A stretch of DNA of 16,977 nt from Lachnospiraceae bacterium (GCA_009774145.1 VSND01000084.1:1-16977), one strand, 5' to 3'. Positions 6,685 to 13,860 are shown, counted from the stretch's first letter. Program-made: numbers and translations. Notes: generated from the letters alone by a model not told the origin.

Positions 6685-8172
6685 ATGAAAAACTACAAAT
6701 TCTGGTTTTGTACAGGTTCACAGGATCTGTATGGTGATGAGTGCCTGAGAAAAGTGGCAGAGCATTCTGCAAAGATCGTGGAAGGGATGAATGCGGGCGG
6801 CAAACTGCCCTTTGAGATCATTTTAAAGCCGACTCTGATCAGTCAGGCATCCATTCGCAAAACTCTGAACGATGCCAATAATGATCCGGAGTGCGCCGGC
6901 GTGATCACCTGGATGCACACCTTCTCTCCGGCGAAGATGTGGATCATCGGCCTGCAGGAGTACAAGAAACCCCTGTGTCATCTTCTGACCCAGTTTAATG
7001 AAGAGATTCCCTATGGAACCATTGATATGGATTTCATGAATGAGAACCAGTCTGCACATGGCGACCGGGAATACGGCCATATTGAGAGCCGCATGGGCAT
7101 CGAGAGAAAGCTGATCTTCGGTCACTGGAACAACCCCCAGGTGCAGGAGCGGGTCGGAAGCTGGATGCGTACCGCGATCGGCGTGATGGAGTCCTCCCAC
7201 ATCCGCGTCTGCCGTGTGGGCGATAACATGAACAATGTGGCGGTTACCGAGGGAGATAAAGTAGAAGCTCAGATCAAATTTGGATGGGAGATCGACCACT
7301 ACAATGTCAACGATCTGGTGGAATATGTGGATGCGGTGCCGCAGGGCGACGTGGACGCGCTGGTCGAGGAGTATTATAAGAAATATGAGATTCTGCTGGA
7401 AGGCAGAGATGAGGCGGAGTTCCGCAGACATGTGGCGGTTCAGGCGCAGATTGAGATCGGCGCGGAGAAGTTCCTGAAAGACGGCGACTATCATGCCATC
7501 GTGACGCACTTCGGTATGCTGGGTGGCTTAAAGCAGCTTCCAGGTCTTGCAATTCAGAGGCTGATGGAGAAAGGTTATGGCTTCGGCGCAGAAGGTGACT
7601 GGAAAACGGCGGCCATGGTACGTCTGATGAAGATTATGACCGAGGGAACCCCCGATGCAAAGGGAACCTCTTTCATGGAAGATTACACCTATAACCTGGT
7701 TCCGGGAAAAGAAGGCATTCTGGAGTCCCATATGCTGGAAGTGTGTCCGACGATTTCCGAAGGACCGATCTCCATTAAAGTGCAGCCGCTGACCATGGGC
7801 AATCGGGAAGACCCGGCGCGTCTGGTATTTACCTCCAAGACCGGTCCGGCAGTGGCGACATCTCTGGTGGATCTTGGAAACCGTTTCCGCCTGATCATCA
7901 ATGCCGTGGACTGCAAGAAGGTGGAGCAGCCCATGCCGAAGCTTCCGGTAGCGAGCGTATTCTGGACACCGCAGCCGAATCTGGCAGTGGGTACGGAGAG
8001 CTGGATTCTGGCAGGCGGTGCGCATCATTCCGCATTCTCCTATGATCTGTCTGTGGAGCAGATGGTAGACTGGGCGGCAGCAATGGGTATCGAAAGTGTG
8101 GTCATTGACAATAATACCACTATACGGGATTTCAAAAATGAGTTAAAATGGAATGCGATCGCATACAAATAA
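6685..8172 (+). CDS. araA: L-arabinose isomerase
   Basis: AraA converts L-arabinose to L-ribulose, the first intracellular step of arabinose use, in a metal-dependent (usually Mn2+) cytoplasmic reaction. The protein has 495 aa against about 500 in E. coli. It opens with the family sequence FWFCTGSQDLYG. The four conserved active-site/metal positions are visible: Glu303 in FGAEGDWKTAA, Glu332 in GTSFMEDYTYN, His349 in ESHMLEVCPT, and the His447-His448 pair in AGGAHHSAFS. The ATG at 6685 is preferred because GGAG (6674-6677) lies 7 bases upstream and the product then begins MKNYKFWF as in the family. An in-frame upstream start at 6649 lacks a ribosome binding site. araD follows after 21 bases. 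No odd features are seen. Confidence 0.97.
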   Translation: MKNYKFWFCTGSQDLYGDECLRKVAEHSAKIVEGMNAGGKLPFEIILKPTLISQASIRKTLNDANNDPECAGVITWMHTFSPAKMWIIGLQEYKKPLCHLLTQFNEEIPYGTIDMDFMNENQSAHGDREYGHIESRMGIERKLIFGHWNNPQVQERVGSWMRTAIGVMESSHIRVCRVGDNMNNVAVTEGDKVEAQIKFGWEIDHYNVNDLVEYVDAVPQGDVDALVEEYYKKYEILLEGRDEAEFRRHVAVQAQIEIGAEKFLKDGDYHAIVTHFGMLGGLKQLPGLAIQRLMEKGYGFGAEGDWKTAAMVRLMKIMTEGTPDAKGTSFMEDYTYNLVPGKEGILESHMLEVCPTISEGPISIKVQPLTMGNREDPARLVFTSKTGPAVATSLVDLGNRFRLIINAVDCKKVEQPMPKLPVASVFWTPQPNLAVGTESWILAGGAHHSAFSYDLSVEQMVDWAAAMGIESVVIDNNTTIRDFKNELKWNAIAYK

Positions 8173-8193
8173 TTCATAAAGGAGCAGTGGAAC

Positions 8194-8895
8194 ATGTTAG
8201 AAGAACTGAAACAGAAAGTGTTTGAAGCCAACATGCTGCTTCCGAAGTATGGCCTTGTAACCTTTACATGGGGAAATGTCAGCGCCATTGACCGGGAGAG
8301 CGGATTGTTCATCATCAAGCCCAGCGGTGTGGACTATGAGACGATGACGGCAGATGATATGGTTGTCATGGATCTGAACGGCAATAAGGTGGAAGGACAT
8401 TACAAGCCTTCTTCGGATACGCCGACGCATCTGGAGCTCTACAAGGCGTTTCCGGAGATTGGAGGTATCGTACACACCCATTCCTCCTACGCTACCAGCT
8501 GGGCACAGGCGGGCAGAGGGATTCCCTGCTATGGGACGACCCATGCAGACTACATGTACGGAGAGATTCCCTGCGTGCGCTGCCTGACGAAGGAAGAGAT
8601 CGAGGGCGCGTATGAGGAGAACACCGGTCATCTGATCGTGGACTCCTTCAAGGCCATGGACCGGGACGTGATGGCGGTGCCTGCAGTGCTGTGCAAGAAC
8701 CACGGACCGTTTGCCTGGGGAAAAGATGCGCATGACGCAGTCCACAATGCAGTGGTGCTTGAGGAAGTGGCAAAGATGGCATACCGTGCGGAGACGATCA
8801 ATCCGCGGATCCAGCCGGCTCCCCAGGAGCTGCAGGATAAGCACTATTTTCGCAAGCACGGAGCGAACGCTTATTACGGGCAGGATACAAAATAA
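8194..8895 (+). CDS. araD: L-ribulose-5-phosphate 4-epimerase
   Basis: AraD converts L-ribulose 5-phosphate to D-xylulose 5-phosphate, which enters the pentose phosphate or phosphoketolase pathway. It belongs to the class II aldolase family and uses zinc. At 233 aa it matches the E. coli enzyme (231 aa). Zinc ligands are visible as His94 and His96 in GIVHTHSSYA and His170 in CKNHGPFAWG. The family residues Asp75 (SSDTPTH), Asp119 (THADYMYG) and a C-terminal tyrosine (Tyr227/228 in NAYYGQ) are also present. The phosphate-binding region TWGNVSAID is present near residue 25. AAGGAG (8178-8183) lies 10 bases before ATG. It is the last gene of the arabinose block, followed by a terminator. Sequence alone cannot fully exclude L-fuculose- or rhamnulose-type relatives, but linkage to araA settles it. 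Confidence 0.96.
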   Translation: MLEELKQKVFEANMLLPKYGLVTFTWGNVSAIDRESGLFIIKPSGVDYETMTADDMVVMDLNGNKVEGHYKPSSDTPTHLELYKAFPEIGGIVHTHSSYATSWAQAGRGIPCYGTTHADYMYGEIPCVRCLTKEEIEGAYEENTGHLIVDSFKAMDRDVMAVPAVLCKNHGPFAWGKDAHDAVHNAVVLEEVAKMAYRAETINPRIQPAPQELQDKHYFRKHGANAYYGQDTK

Positions 8896-8905
8896 TACGC
8901 CATAT

Positions 8906-8929
8906 GCTCCGAATGAAACGATCCGGAGC
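8906..8929 (+). other. Short hairpin downstream of araD
   Basis: GCTCCG (8906-8911) pairs with CGGAGC (8924-8929) across a 12-base loop, 10 bases after the araD stop and before the main terminator. It probably contributes to the structure of the mRNA 3' end. The loop contains AATGAAACGAT, an 11-mer that recurs in the aspartate kinase leader. Confidence 0.5.
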
Positions 8930-8942
8930 GGGATCTGAAACA

Positions 8943-8999
8943 GGGCTGACGCAAAAAAAGACGATGCTGAATCTGTCATTTTGCGCCAGTCCTTTTTTT
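8943..8999 (+). terminator. Intrinsic terminator ending the arabinose operon
   Basis: GGGCTGACGCAAAA (8943-8956) pairs with TTTTGCGCCAGTCC (8979-8992), with one mismatch and one G-U pair, and seven T residues follow (8993-8999). The A-run at 8953-8959 facing the T-rich arm could let it work in either direction. It closes the araD transcript. Confidence 0.88.
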
Positions 9000-9024
9000 G
9001 ACAGGCATTTTTATGAAAAAACAG

Positions 9025-9053
9025 TTGTTTTCTCGCTCCGTTGCAATTATAAT
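9025..9053 (+). promoter_or_regulatory. Promoter of the aspartate kinase gene
   Basis: A -35-like TTGTTT (9025-9030), a 17-base spacer and a perfect -10 TATAAT (9048-9053) predict transcription starting near 9060. This gives a leader of about 119 bases before the kinase start codon. Confidence 0.8.
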
Positions 9054-9067
9054 CTATATATTCGGCA

Positions 9068-9148
9068 TCTGAAAATTGTCAGAAAAGTATGATAAACGGC
9101 AATGAAACGATACACTTTGAGAACAGGAATTTCGTGCCGTTTACCTGT
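9068..9148 (+). ncRNA. Candidate structured leader (possible pseudoknot) of the aspartate kinase mRNA
   Basis: A small hairpin, TCTGA (9068-9072) with TCAGA (9079-9083), is followed by a perfect 9-bp stem, TAAACGGCA (9093-9101) with TGCCGTTTA (9135-9143). ACAGG (9123-9127) lies in the loop of that stem and is complementary to CCTGT (9144-9148) directly after it. The two helices interleave, which is the pattern of a pseudoknot, or else they are alternatives. The element ends 16 bases before the ribosome binding site GAGGAG (9165-9170). It is too short for the lysine riboswitch and matches no class I recognise. Folding and ligand response are inference. Confidence 0.4.
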
Positions 9149-9178
9149 AACAGTTTTTTAAGGCGAGGAGATAAAGTG

Positions 9179-10498
9179 ATGAAGAAAGTAGTCAAGTTTG
9201 GAGGAAGCTCTCTGGCAAGTGCAGAACAGTTCATAAAGGTCGGAAAGATCATTCTGGCGGATGAGAGTCGCCGCTATGTGGTGCCGTCGGCGCCCGGCAA
9301 GCGGTTTGACGGGGATACAAAAGTGACGGACATGCTCTATCAGTGCTATTATGCAGCGGCAAACGGAGAGGATTTCAGCGGGATGCTCAAGCAGATCAAG
9401 GCTCGGTATAATGAGATCATCGGCGGGCTGAACCTGAAGCTTTCTCTGGATGAAGAATTTGAAGTTATCGCAGGGAAATTTACAGAAAAGGCGGGAAGCG
9501 ATTATGCGGCTTCCAGAGGGGAGTATTTAAACGGTATCGTCATGGCGGCGTATCTGGGATATCCGTTCGTGGATGCGGCAGAAGTCATTCGCTTTGCAGA
9601 AGACGGGAGCTTTGACCCGGATGTAACTGACCGGCTGCTCGGAGAGCGGCTGAAGGAGATGCCCAAAGCAGTCGTGCCGGGATTCTACGGCGCCTACGAA
9701 GACGGGAGGATCAAAACCTTTTCCAGAGGGGGATCGGATATTACGGGTTCCATCGTGGCAAGAGCTTCGGGAGCGGATCTGTATGAGAACTGGACTGACG
9801 TGTCCGGATTTCTGGTAACGGATCCAAGGCTGATCGAGAATCCGGAGGTGATCGATACCATTACCTACAGAGAACTTCGGGAGCTGTCTTACATGGGGGC
9901 GACGGTGCTTCATGAGGACGCCATCTTTCCGGTGCGAAAAGCGGGCATTCCGATCAATATCCGCAATACAAACCGTCCGAAAGACAACGGCACCATGATT
10001 GTATCCAGTACGTGTCACAAACCCCGGTTTACGATCACCGGCATTGCAGGAAAGAAAGGCTTTGTTACTGTAAATATTGAGAAAGACATGATGAATTCGG
10101 AGATTGGATTTGGGCGCAAGGTGCTGGAGGAGTTCGAGAAACAGGGGATCTCCTTTGAACATATCCCGTCAGGGATCGACACCATGAGCATTGTGGTCCA
10201 TCAGGAAGAGTTCGAAGAGCATGAGCAGAAGGTGCTCGCCGGGATCCAGCGGGCGGTTCATCCGGATTATCTGGAGGTGGAAGGAGATCTGGCGCTGATC
10301 GCAGTCGTGGGGCGCGCCATGCGGGCAAACCGCGGAACCGCGGGCAGGATCTTCTCTGCGCTGGCGCATGCCAATATCAATGTGAAGATGATCGACCAGG
10401 GTTCCAGTGAATGGAATATCATCGTAGGAGTCCGCAATGATGACTTTGAAAGGGCAATCCGGGCGATCTATGATATATTTATTACGACGCAGCTGTAA
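9179..10498 (+). CDS. lysC: Aspartate kinase, monofunctional class III
   Basis: It phosphorylates L-aspartate with ATP, the committed step to lysine, threonine and methionine and to diaminopimelate. The protein has 439 aa. The N-terminal kinase domain begins with VVKFGGSS (residues 4-11), followed by VVPSAPGKRFDGDTKVTD. Further in are FSRGGSDITGS and ADLYENWTDVSGF. The C-terminal ~140 residues form two ACT-type regulatory domains, with the blocks INQGSSE-like IDQGSSEWNIIVGV and LALIAVVGRAM. Overall order and blocks match Bacillus YclM, whose activity responds to lysine and threonine, so end-product control is likely. An in-frame ATG at 9089 would add 30 residues but has no ribosome binding site. 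GAGGAG (9165-9170) supports ATG 9179. It stands alone between a promoter with a structured leader and the next promoter. No other biosynthetic genes flank it. Confidence 0.95.
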   Translation: MKKVVKFGGSSLASAEQFIKVGKIILADESRRYVVPSAPGKRFDGDTKVTDMLYQCYYAAANGEDFSGMLKQIKARYNEIIGGLNLKLSLDEEFEVIAGKFTEKAGSDYAASRGEYLNGIVMAAYLGYPFVDAAEVIRFAEDGSFDPDVTDRLLGERLKEMPKAVVPGFYGAYEDGRIKTFSRGGSDITGSIVARASGADLYENWTDVSGFLVTDPRLIENPEVIDTITYRELRELSYMGATVLHEDAIFPVRKAGIPINIRNTNRPKDNGTMIVSSTCHKPRFTITGIAGKKGFVTVNIEKDMMNSEIGFGRKVLEEFEKQGISFEHIPSGIDTMSIVVHQEEFEEHEQKVLAGIQRAVHPDYLEVEGDLALIAVVGRAMRANRGTAGRIFSALAHANINVKMIDQGSSEWNIIVGVRNDDFERAIRAIYDIFITTQL

Positions 10499-10579
10499 GT
10501 GAGGAAGAATTCCGCTTTCTTCCGCTAATCTGAAGAATCCTTAAATTTTTGTGAATTTCCGCAGTTTCAGGAAAAACTG

Positions 10580-10588
10580 TGGTATACT
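10580..10588 (+). promoter_or_regulatory. Extended -10 promoter before the alpha/beta hydrolase gene
   Basis: TGG-TATACT (10580-10588) is an extended -10 element with no good -35 at 16-18 bases upstream. Transcription would start near 10595, giving a very short leader. A 7-bp stem just after the kinase stop (GGAAGAA 10503-10509 with TTCTTCC 10517-10523) lacks an adjacent T-run, so some read-through from the kinase gene is possible. Confidence 0.6.
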
Positions 10589-10623
10589 GCGAAAGTACAA
10601 CACAGGAAATGAAGGTGAGAGAA

Positions 10624-11571
10624 TTGGTGACGCGGGAAGAATTTTATGTGGATTCCTCGGATGGAATCCATATGATACACGGATATCGCTGGTATGATCC
10701 GGAGAAACAGATAAAGGGCGTTCTGCAGATGGTTCATGGAATGCTGGAATATATCGACCGATATGAGGAGCTGGCGGAGTATATGGCTTCGGCAGGCTAT
10801 TTTGTGGTTGGCCACGATCATCTGGGACATGGAGATTCGGTCAGTGACCCGTCAGAGCTGGGATATGTGGGAAAATATGGAGCCGTACTCTGGCTGAGAG
10901 ATATAGAACTGGTCCGCAGGATGGCGGCGTCTTATGCGCCGAAGGCTCCGTATATCCTGCTGGGGCACAGCATGGGTTCTTTTCTGGTGAGACGTTATCT
11001 GATCTATCATGGAAAACGGGTAGACGGTGCGGTTATCATGGGAACGGGGCAGCAGCCGGCAGTGCTGGCAAAGGCAGGAATCGGACTTGCCTGTCTGTCC
11101 ATGCTGAGAAGAGGCAGCAGGGGACACAGCAGGCTTTTGAGCAATATGACCTGCAGCGGGTTTGCGAAGCGCTATCCGGATAATGCCCGCACAGGGAGCT
11201 GGATGAGCCGGGACCCGCAGGTACTGGTGTCTGCACTTCAGGATCCGAAGATGAATTTTGAATTTACGCTGAATGCATTTGAGGCATTGTTCCGGACCGT
11301 GGAAGAGGTGGTGGATTCCAGGCGGGCGGCGAAGATGCCGATGGGGCTTCCGATTCTGATTCTGTCCGGGGATGAGGATCCGGTGGGAGACAATGGAAAA
11401 GGCGTGCGCCGTTTTGAGACGATGCTCAGACAGATCGGCATGCAGTGCGTGACGTGCATTCTGTATCCGAAGAACCGGCATGAACTGATCCATGATCTGG
11501 ACAAAGAACGGGTAATGAAAGATATTCTGGGCTGGTGCAGCCGGATCGAAAAACGTGAGGCACAAGGTTAG
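10624..11571 (+). CDS. Alpha/beta hydrolase, monoacylglycerol lipase/lysophospholipase-like
   Basis: This is a serine hydrolase of the alpha/beta fold, Hydrolase_4 (PF12146) type, expected to act in the cytoplasm on esters such as monoglycerides or lysophospholipids. Seen with this start: the oxyanion segment MVHGMLEY, the strand VVGHDHLGHGDS, and the nucleophile elbow GHSMGS with Ser119. The acid is in SGDEDPVG (Asp250 or Asp252) and the histidine is His286 in KNRHELIHD, so the catalytic triad appears complete. There is no signal peptide. The start is uncertain: GGTGA (10614-10618) fits TTG 10624 or GTG 10627, giving a usual N-terminus (VTREEFYVDSSDG). ATG 10609 has its AGGAA too close, and GTG 10579 overlaps the promoter. 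The stop codon lies inside the ribosome binding site of the following secreted-protein gene, so the pair is probably co-expressed. The true substrate is unknown. Confidence 0.88.
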   Translation: MVTREEFYVDSSDGIHMIHGYRWYDPEKQIKGVLQMVHGMLEYIDRYEELAEYMASAGYFVVGHDHLGHGDSVSDPSELGYVGKYGAVLWLRDIELVRRMAASYAPKAPYILLGHSMGSFLVRRYLIYHGKRVDGAVIMGTGQQPAVLAKAGIGLACLSMLRRGSRGHSRLLSNMTCSGFAKRYPDNARTGSWMSRDPQVLVSALQDPKMNFEFTLNAFEALFRTVEEVVDSRRAAKMPMGLPILILSGDEDPVGDNGKGVRRFETMLRQIGMQCVTCILYPKNRHELIHDLDKERVMKDILGWCSRIEKREAQG

Positions 11572-11584
11572 GAGGAAGATGGGG

Positions 11585-12460
11585 ATGAAAAGATGGTGTT
11601 CATGGATATTGCTGCTGGCGCTGCTGGTGGTGCCGGCGGTGCGGGCGGATGCGGCAGGTTCCGCTGTGCTCGCTCTGGGTGCGGACTTAAGCGCGTCGCA
11701 GAGAGCGACGGTGCTGTCAGAGATGGGAATTACGGAAGCAGAGGCGGCTGCTTACGAGACGATCTATATTACCAATGATATGGAACATCAGTATCTGGAT
11801 GAATCGCTGGGAGCGTCTGTGGTGGGGACTCACGCCCTGTCGTCCGTGCTCCTGATTCCGCAGGAGAGCGGCGCAGGACTCAGCGTGGAGACGCATAACG
11901 TCAATTTCTGTACCATTGCCATGTACCGGAATGCGCTGCTGACCGCAGGAGTGCAGGATGCGAAAGTCATAGTGGCGGCGCCCAGTTCCATCAGCGGAAC
12001 AGCGGCGCTGGTGGGCGCGCTGAAGGCATATGAGACATACAGCGGAGAGACGGTCAGCGAGGACGCGTTTTCTGTGGCAACGGACGAGCTGGTGCTGACC
12101 GGAGAACTGATGGACGAACTGGATTCCGAGCAGATCTCGGATCTGATCGCCTATCTGAAGCAGCAGATCGCAGAAAGAGGGCTGGATGATCCGGATAAAC
12201 TGTCTGAAGTCGTACGTCAGGCGTCTGACGAGATGGATCTGAAACTGACGGATGAGCAGGTCAGTCAGATCGTGGATCTTCTGTTAAAGCTGAACAAGCT
12301 GGATATTGATCCAGGTAAGCTGGCAAGTCAGGCAAAGGAACTGTATGACAAGCTGGATTCTCTCGGAATTGATCTGGATACGGAAAAAGTCGGTAATTTT
12401 ATCACCCGGTTTGTTTCTTCCATCTGGGATCTGATTCAGGGCTTTATGTCGCGGAGTTAA
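11585..12460 (+). CDS. Secreted DUF1002 protein
   Basis: This 291-aa protein belongs to the DUF1002 family (PF06207; Bacillus YpuA is a member), whose function is not established. It starts with a clear signal peptide: MKRW, a hydrophobic core WILLLALLVVP, then a likely cleavage after ADA near residue 23. The mature part begins AVLALGADLSASQRATVLSEMGI, a family hallmark. Next come ETIYITNDMEHQYLDESLG and VNFCTIAMYRNALLTAGV. The C-terminal ~130 residues are rich in Asp, Glu, Leu and Lys and probably helical, ending in a hydrophobic stretch (FITRFVSSIWDLIQGFM) that might touch the membrane. AGGAGG (11570-11575) lies 9 bases before ATG 11585; ATG 11579 and GTG 11555 are less well placed. Coupling to the hydrolase is suggested by the shared stop codon/ribosome binding site. 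Confidence 0.9.
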   Translation: MKRWCSWILLLALLVVPAVRADAAGSAVLALGADLSASQRATVLSEMGITEAEAAAYETIYITNDMEHQYLDESLGASVVGTHALSSVLLIPQESGAGLSVETHNVNFCTIAMYRNALLTAGVQDAKVIVAAPSSISGTAALVGALKAYETYSGETVSEDAFSVATDELVLTGELMDELDSEQISDLIAYLKQQIAERGLDDPDKLSEVVRQASDEMDLKLTDEQVSQIVDLLLKLNKLDIDPGKLASQAKELYDKLDSLGIDLDTEKVGNFITRFVSSIWDLIQGFMSRS

Positions 12461-12475
12461 CAAAATACTGCTTTT

Positions 12476-12497
12476 GCCCGGAGACTGCGCGGCAGTC
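12476..12497. terminator. Weak hairpin between convergent genes
   Basis: GACTGC (12483-12488) and GCAGTC (12492-12497) form a perfect 6-bp stem with a GCG loop between the DUF1002 gene and the minus-strand gene, whose stop codon it overlaps. Beside it CAAAA/TTTTG (around 12461-12476) can form a second short stem. T-runs are poor on both strands, so bidirectional termination is only a possibility. Confidence 0.35.
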
Positions 12498-12762
12498 AGT
12501 CTTCTTCGATGACATGGAATTCCAGATAGTCGAAATCCACGTCGTCGACAAAGCTGTCCGGGCGAAAGCGGGTCTTTGCATGACGTTTGAATTCCTGAAT
12601 ATTGGAATCGAGCCAGATGGGCCTGCCAAGGTCAAAGGCCTGGCAGATCTCATCCAGCGCATGAAATACTTTATGTGTCCGGGTATCTTCTGTGTCGTCT
12701 GCGACCGTGATGTCCCGGATGAATCGATTGTCTTTGCATATTTTTCCCCATACACGAAACAT
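12496..12762 (-). CDS. Small conserved-looking protein of unknown function
   Basis: This 88-aa protein is not recognised. It is charged and soluble-looking, with no signal peptide or membrane segment. Notable stretches are MFRVWGKICKDNRFIRD, DTRTHKVFHALDEICQAFDLGRPIWLD and the acidic C-terminus DDVDFDYLEFHVIEED. It has its own minus-strand promoter and a ribosome binding site, GGGAG (complement of 12770-12774). That site lies 7 bases before ATG 12762 and only 1 base before the alternative ATG 12768, so the shorter form is preferred. The correct signals and biased composition argue for a real gene. It is divergent from the ttcA-like gene and convergent with the DUF1002 gene. Function unknown; a small regulatory or adaptor protein is conceivable but unsupported. 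Confidence 0.72.
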   Translation of the reverse strand: MFRVWGKICKDNRFIRDITVADDTEDTRTHKVFHALDEICQAFDLGRPIWLDSNIQEFKRHAKTRFRPDSFVDDVDFDYLEFHVIEED

Positions 12763-12812
12763 AAACATTCTCCCTGTAGACAGATGATCGGCTTTTTCGG
12801 AGCCTTTGCTTC

Positions 12813-12841
12813 AGTATATCGGTTTTGCAGGGGAAAGTAAA
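12813..12841 (-). promoter_or_regulatory. Promoter of the minus-strand small gene
   Basis: Read on the minus strand, TTTACT (complement of 12836-12841), a 17-base spacer and TATACT (complement of 12813-12818) form a reasonable sigma-A promoter about 50 bases upstream of the ATG at 12762. The same interval must contain the opposite promoter for the ttcA-like gene, which I could not locate with confidence. Confidence 0.6.
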
Positions 12842-12855
12842 GGGCAATTTTGCCC
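12842..12855 (+). promoter_or_regulatory. Palindrome just before the ttcA-like ribosome binding site
   Basis: GGGCAA (12842-12847) and TTGCCC (12850-12855) are a perfect 6-bp inverted repeat around TT, ending 2 bases before GGAAGGAG (12858-12865). In RNA it would be a hairpin with a tight loop next to the ribosome binding site; in DNA it could be an operator in the divergent promoter region. Confidence 0.45.
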
Positions 12856-12871
12856 GTGGAAGGAGCCGCAG

Positions 12872-13786
12872 GTGGAACGGTACAGAGAAATTGAACGGAG
12901 CATTATAAAAAAATACAGGAAAACAATCTGGCGCCCGTTTGTCCGCGGGATTCAGGATTATGATCTGATTCAGGAAGGGGACCGGATTGCGGTCTGCATT
13001 TCGGGCGGCAAGGATTCCATGCTGATGGCGAAGCTTTTGCAGGAGCTTGCGCGTCATGGAAAATTTCCGTTTGAACTGGTGTTTCTGGTGATGGATCCGG
13101 GATATAACCCGGGGAACCGCAGGCGAATTGAGGAAAATGCAGCGCTTCTTGGCATTCCCATAACCATCTTCGAGTCCGATATTTTTGATGTGGTGGTGGA
13201 CATCCGGGAAAATCCCTGCTATCTCTGTGCGCGGATGCGCAGGGGGTTTCTCTATGCCCATGCACAGGAGCATGGCTGCAATAAGATCGCACTGGGGCAT
13301 CATTTTGACGACGTGATCGAGACGATCCTTATGGGAATGCTGTACGGCGGCCAGATGCAGACCATGATGCCCAAGCTGCACAGTACGAATTTTCCGGGGA
13401 TGGAGCTGATCCGCCCCATGTATCTGGTTCATGAAGAGGCGATTCTGGACTGGGTCCGGTACCATGAGCTGCACTTCCTTCAGTGCGCCTGCCGATTTAC
13501 GGAACAGTATGAGGTGGATGAAAACGGAGCGAACAACTCGAAGCGCCAGGAGATGAAGGAACTGATCGCCCGCTTCCGCATGATCAGTCCGGTCATTGAG
13601 AAAAATATTTTCCGGAGCGTGGAAAATGTGAACCTGAATACGATCATCAGCTACCATAAGGGAGACGAACACTATCATTTTCTGGACGATTATGATCGGA
13701 AATCGGGCGGCGGCTCATTCTTCCGCCCGGCTCCCCATCCTGCGCAGATGACGGAAGAGGATAAGATAAGCAGTACTTATAAATAA
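12872..13786 (+). CDS. ttcA: TtcA-like PP-loop ATPase (tRNA cytidine-32 thiolation family)
   Basis: TtcA proteins adenylate C32 of certain tRNAs and replace the oxygen with sulfur, using an iron-sulfur cluster. This 304-aa member carries the PP-loop SGGKDS (residues 44-49) after DRIAVCI. It also has the CxxC pair Cys116/Cys119 (ENPCYLCARMRRG), the helix block LGHHFDDVIETILM, and a third cysteine region FLQCACRF (Cys205, Cys207) matching the cluster-binding cysteine of TtcA. The N-terminus has the usual basic helix (IIKKYRKTIWRPF). GTG 12872 is chosen because GGAAGGAG (12858-12865) is 6 bases upstream; the frame continues upstream to a TTG at 12806 without a ribosome binding site. The C-terminal tail (about 40 residues) is variable. 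Related PP-loop subfamilies exist in Firmicutes, so the exact tRNA target is not certain. Confidence 0.85.
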   Translation: MERYREIERSIIKKYRKTIWRPFVRGIQDYDLIQEGDRIAVCISGGKDSMLMAKLLQELARHGKFPFELVFLVMDPGYNPGNRRRIEENAALLGIPITIFESDIFDVVVDIRENPCYLCARMRRGFLYAHAQEHGCNKIALGHHFDDVIETILMGMLYGGQMQTMMPKLHSTNFPGMELIRPMYLVHEEAILDWVRYHELHFLQCACRFTEQYEVDENGANNSKRQEMKELIARFRMISPVIEKNIFRSVENVNLNTIISYHKGDEHYHFLDDYDRKSGGGSFFRPAPHPAQMTEEDKISSTYK

Positions 13787-13851
13787 ACATAAAATGACAA
13801 AATATTTCATAAATCGCGGGGATTATTTTACAGAATATGCAGTAAATGGTA

Positions 13852-13860
13852 TGGTATAAT
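13852..13860 (+). promoter_or_regulatory. Extended -10 promoter of relQ
   Basis: TGG-TATAAT (13852-13860) is a perfect -10 with an upstream TG. No -35 is found at normal distance (TTTACA at 13827-13832 is 22 bases away). The leader of about 108 bases contains a repeated 9-mer CAGGATGCA at 13918-13926 and 13945-13953. Confidence 0.72.

Noticed and set aside
7528..8028. A 166-residue antisense open frame inside araA
   Set aside because: Typical antisense shadow with no ribosome binding site; araA itself is fully supported by its active-site residues.
9089..9178. A 30-residue N-terminal extension of aspartate kinase from the ATG at 9089
   Set aside because: No ribosome binding site precedes it, family members start right before the KFGGSS motif, and GAGGAG is well placed for 9179.
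9060..9178. A lysine riboswitch before aspartate kinase
   Set aside because: The leader is only about 119 bases, shorter than the lysine riboswitch (over 160), and its conserved multi-helix junction is not seen.
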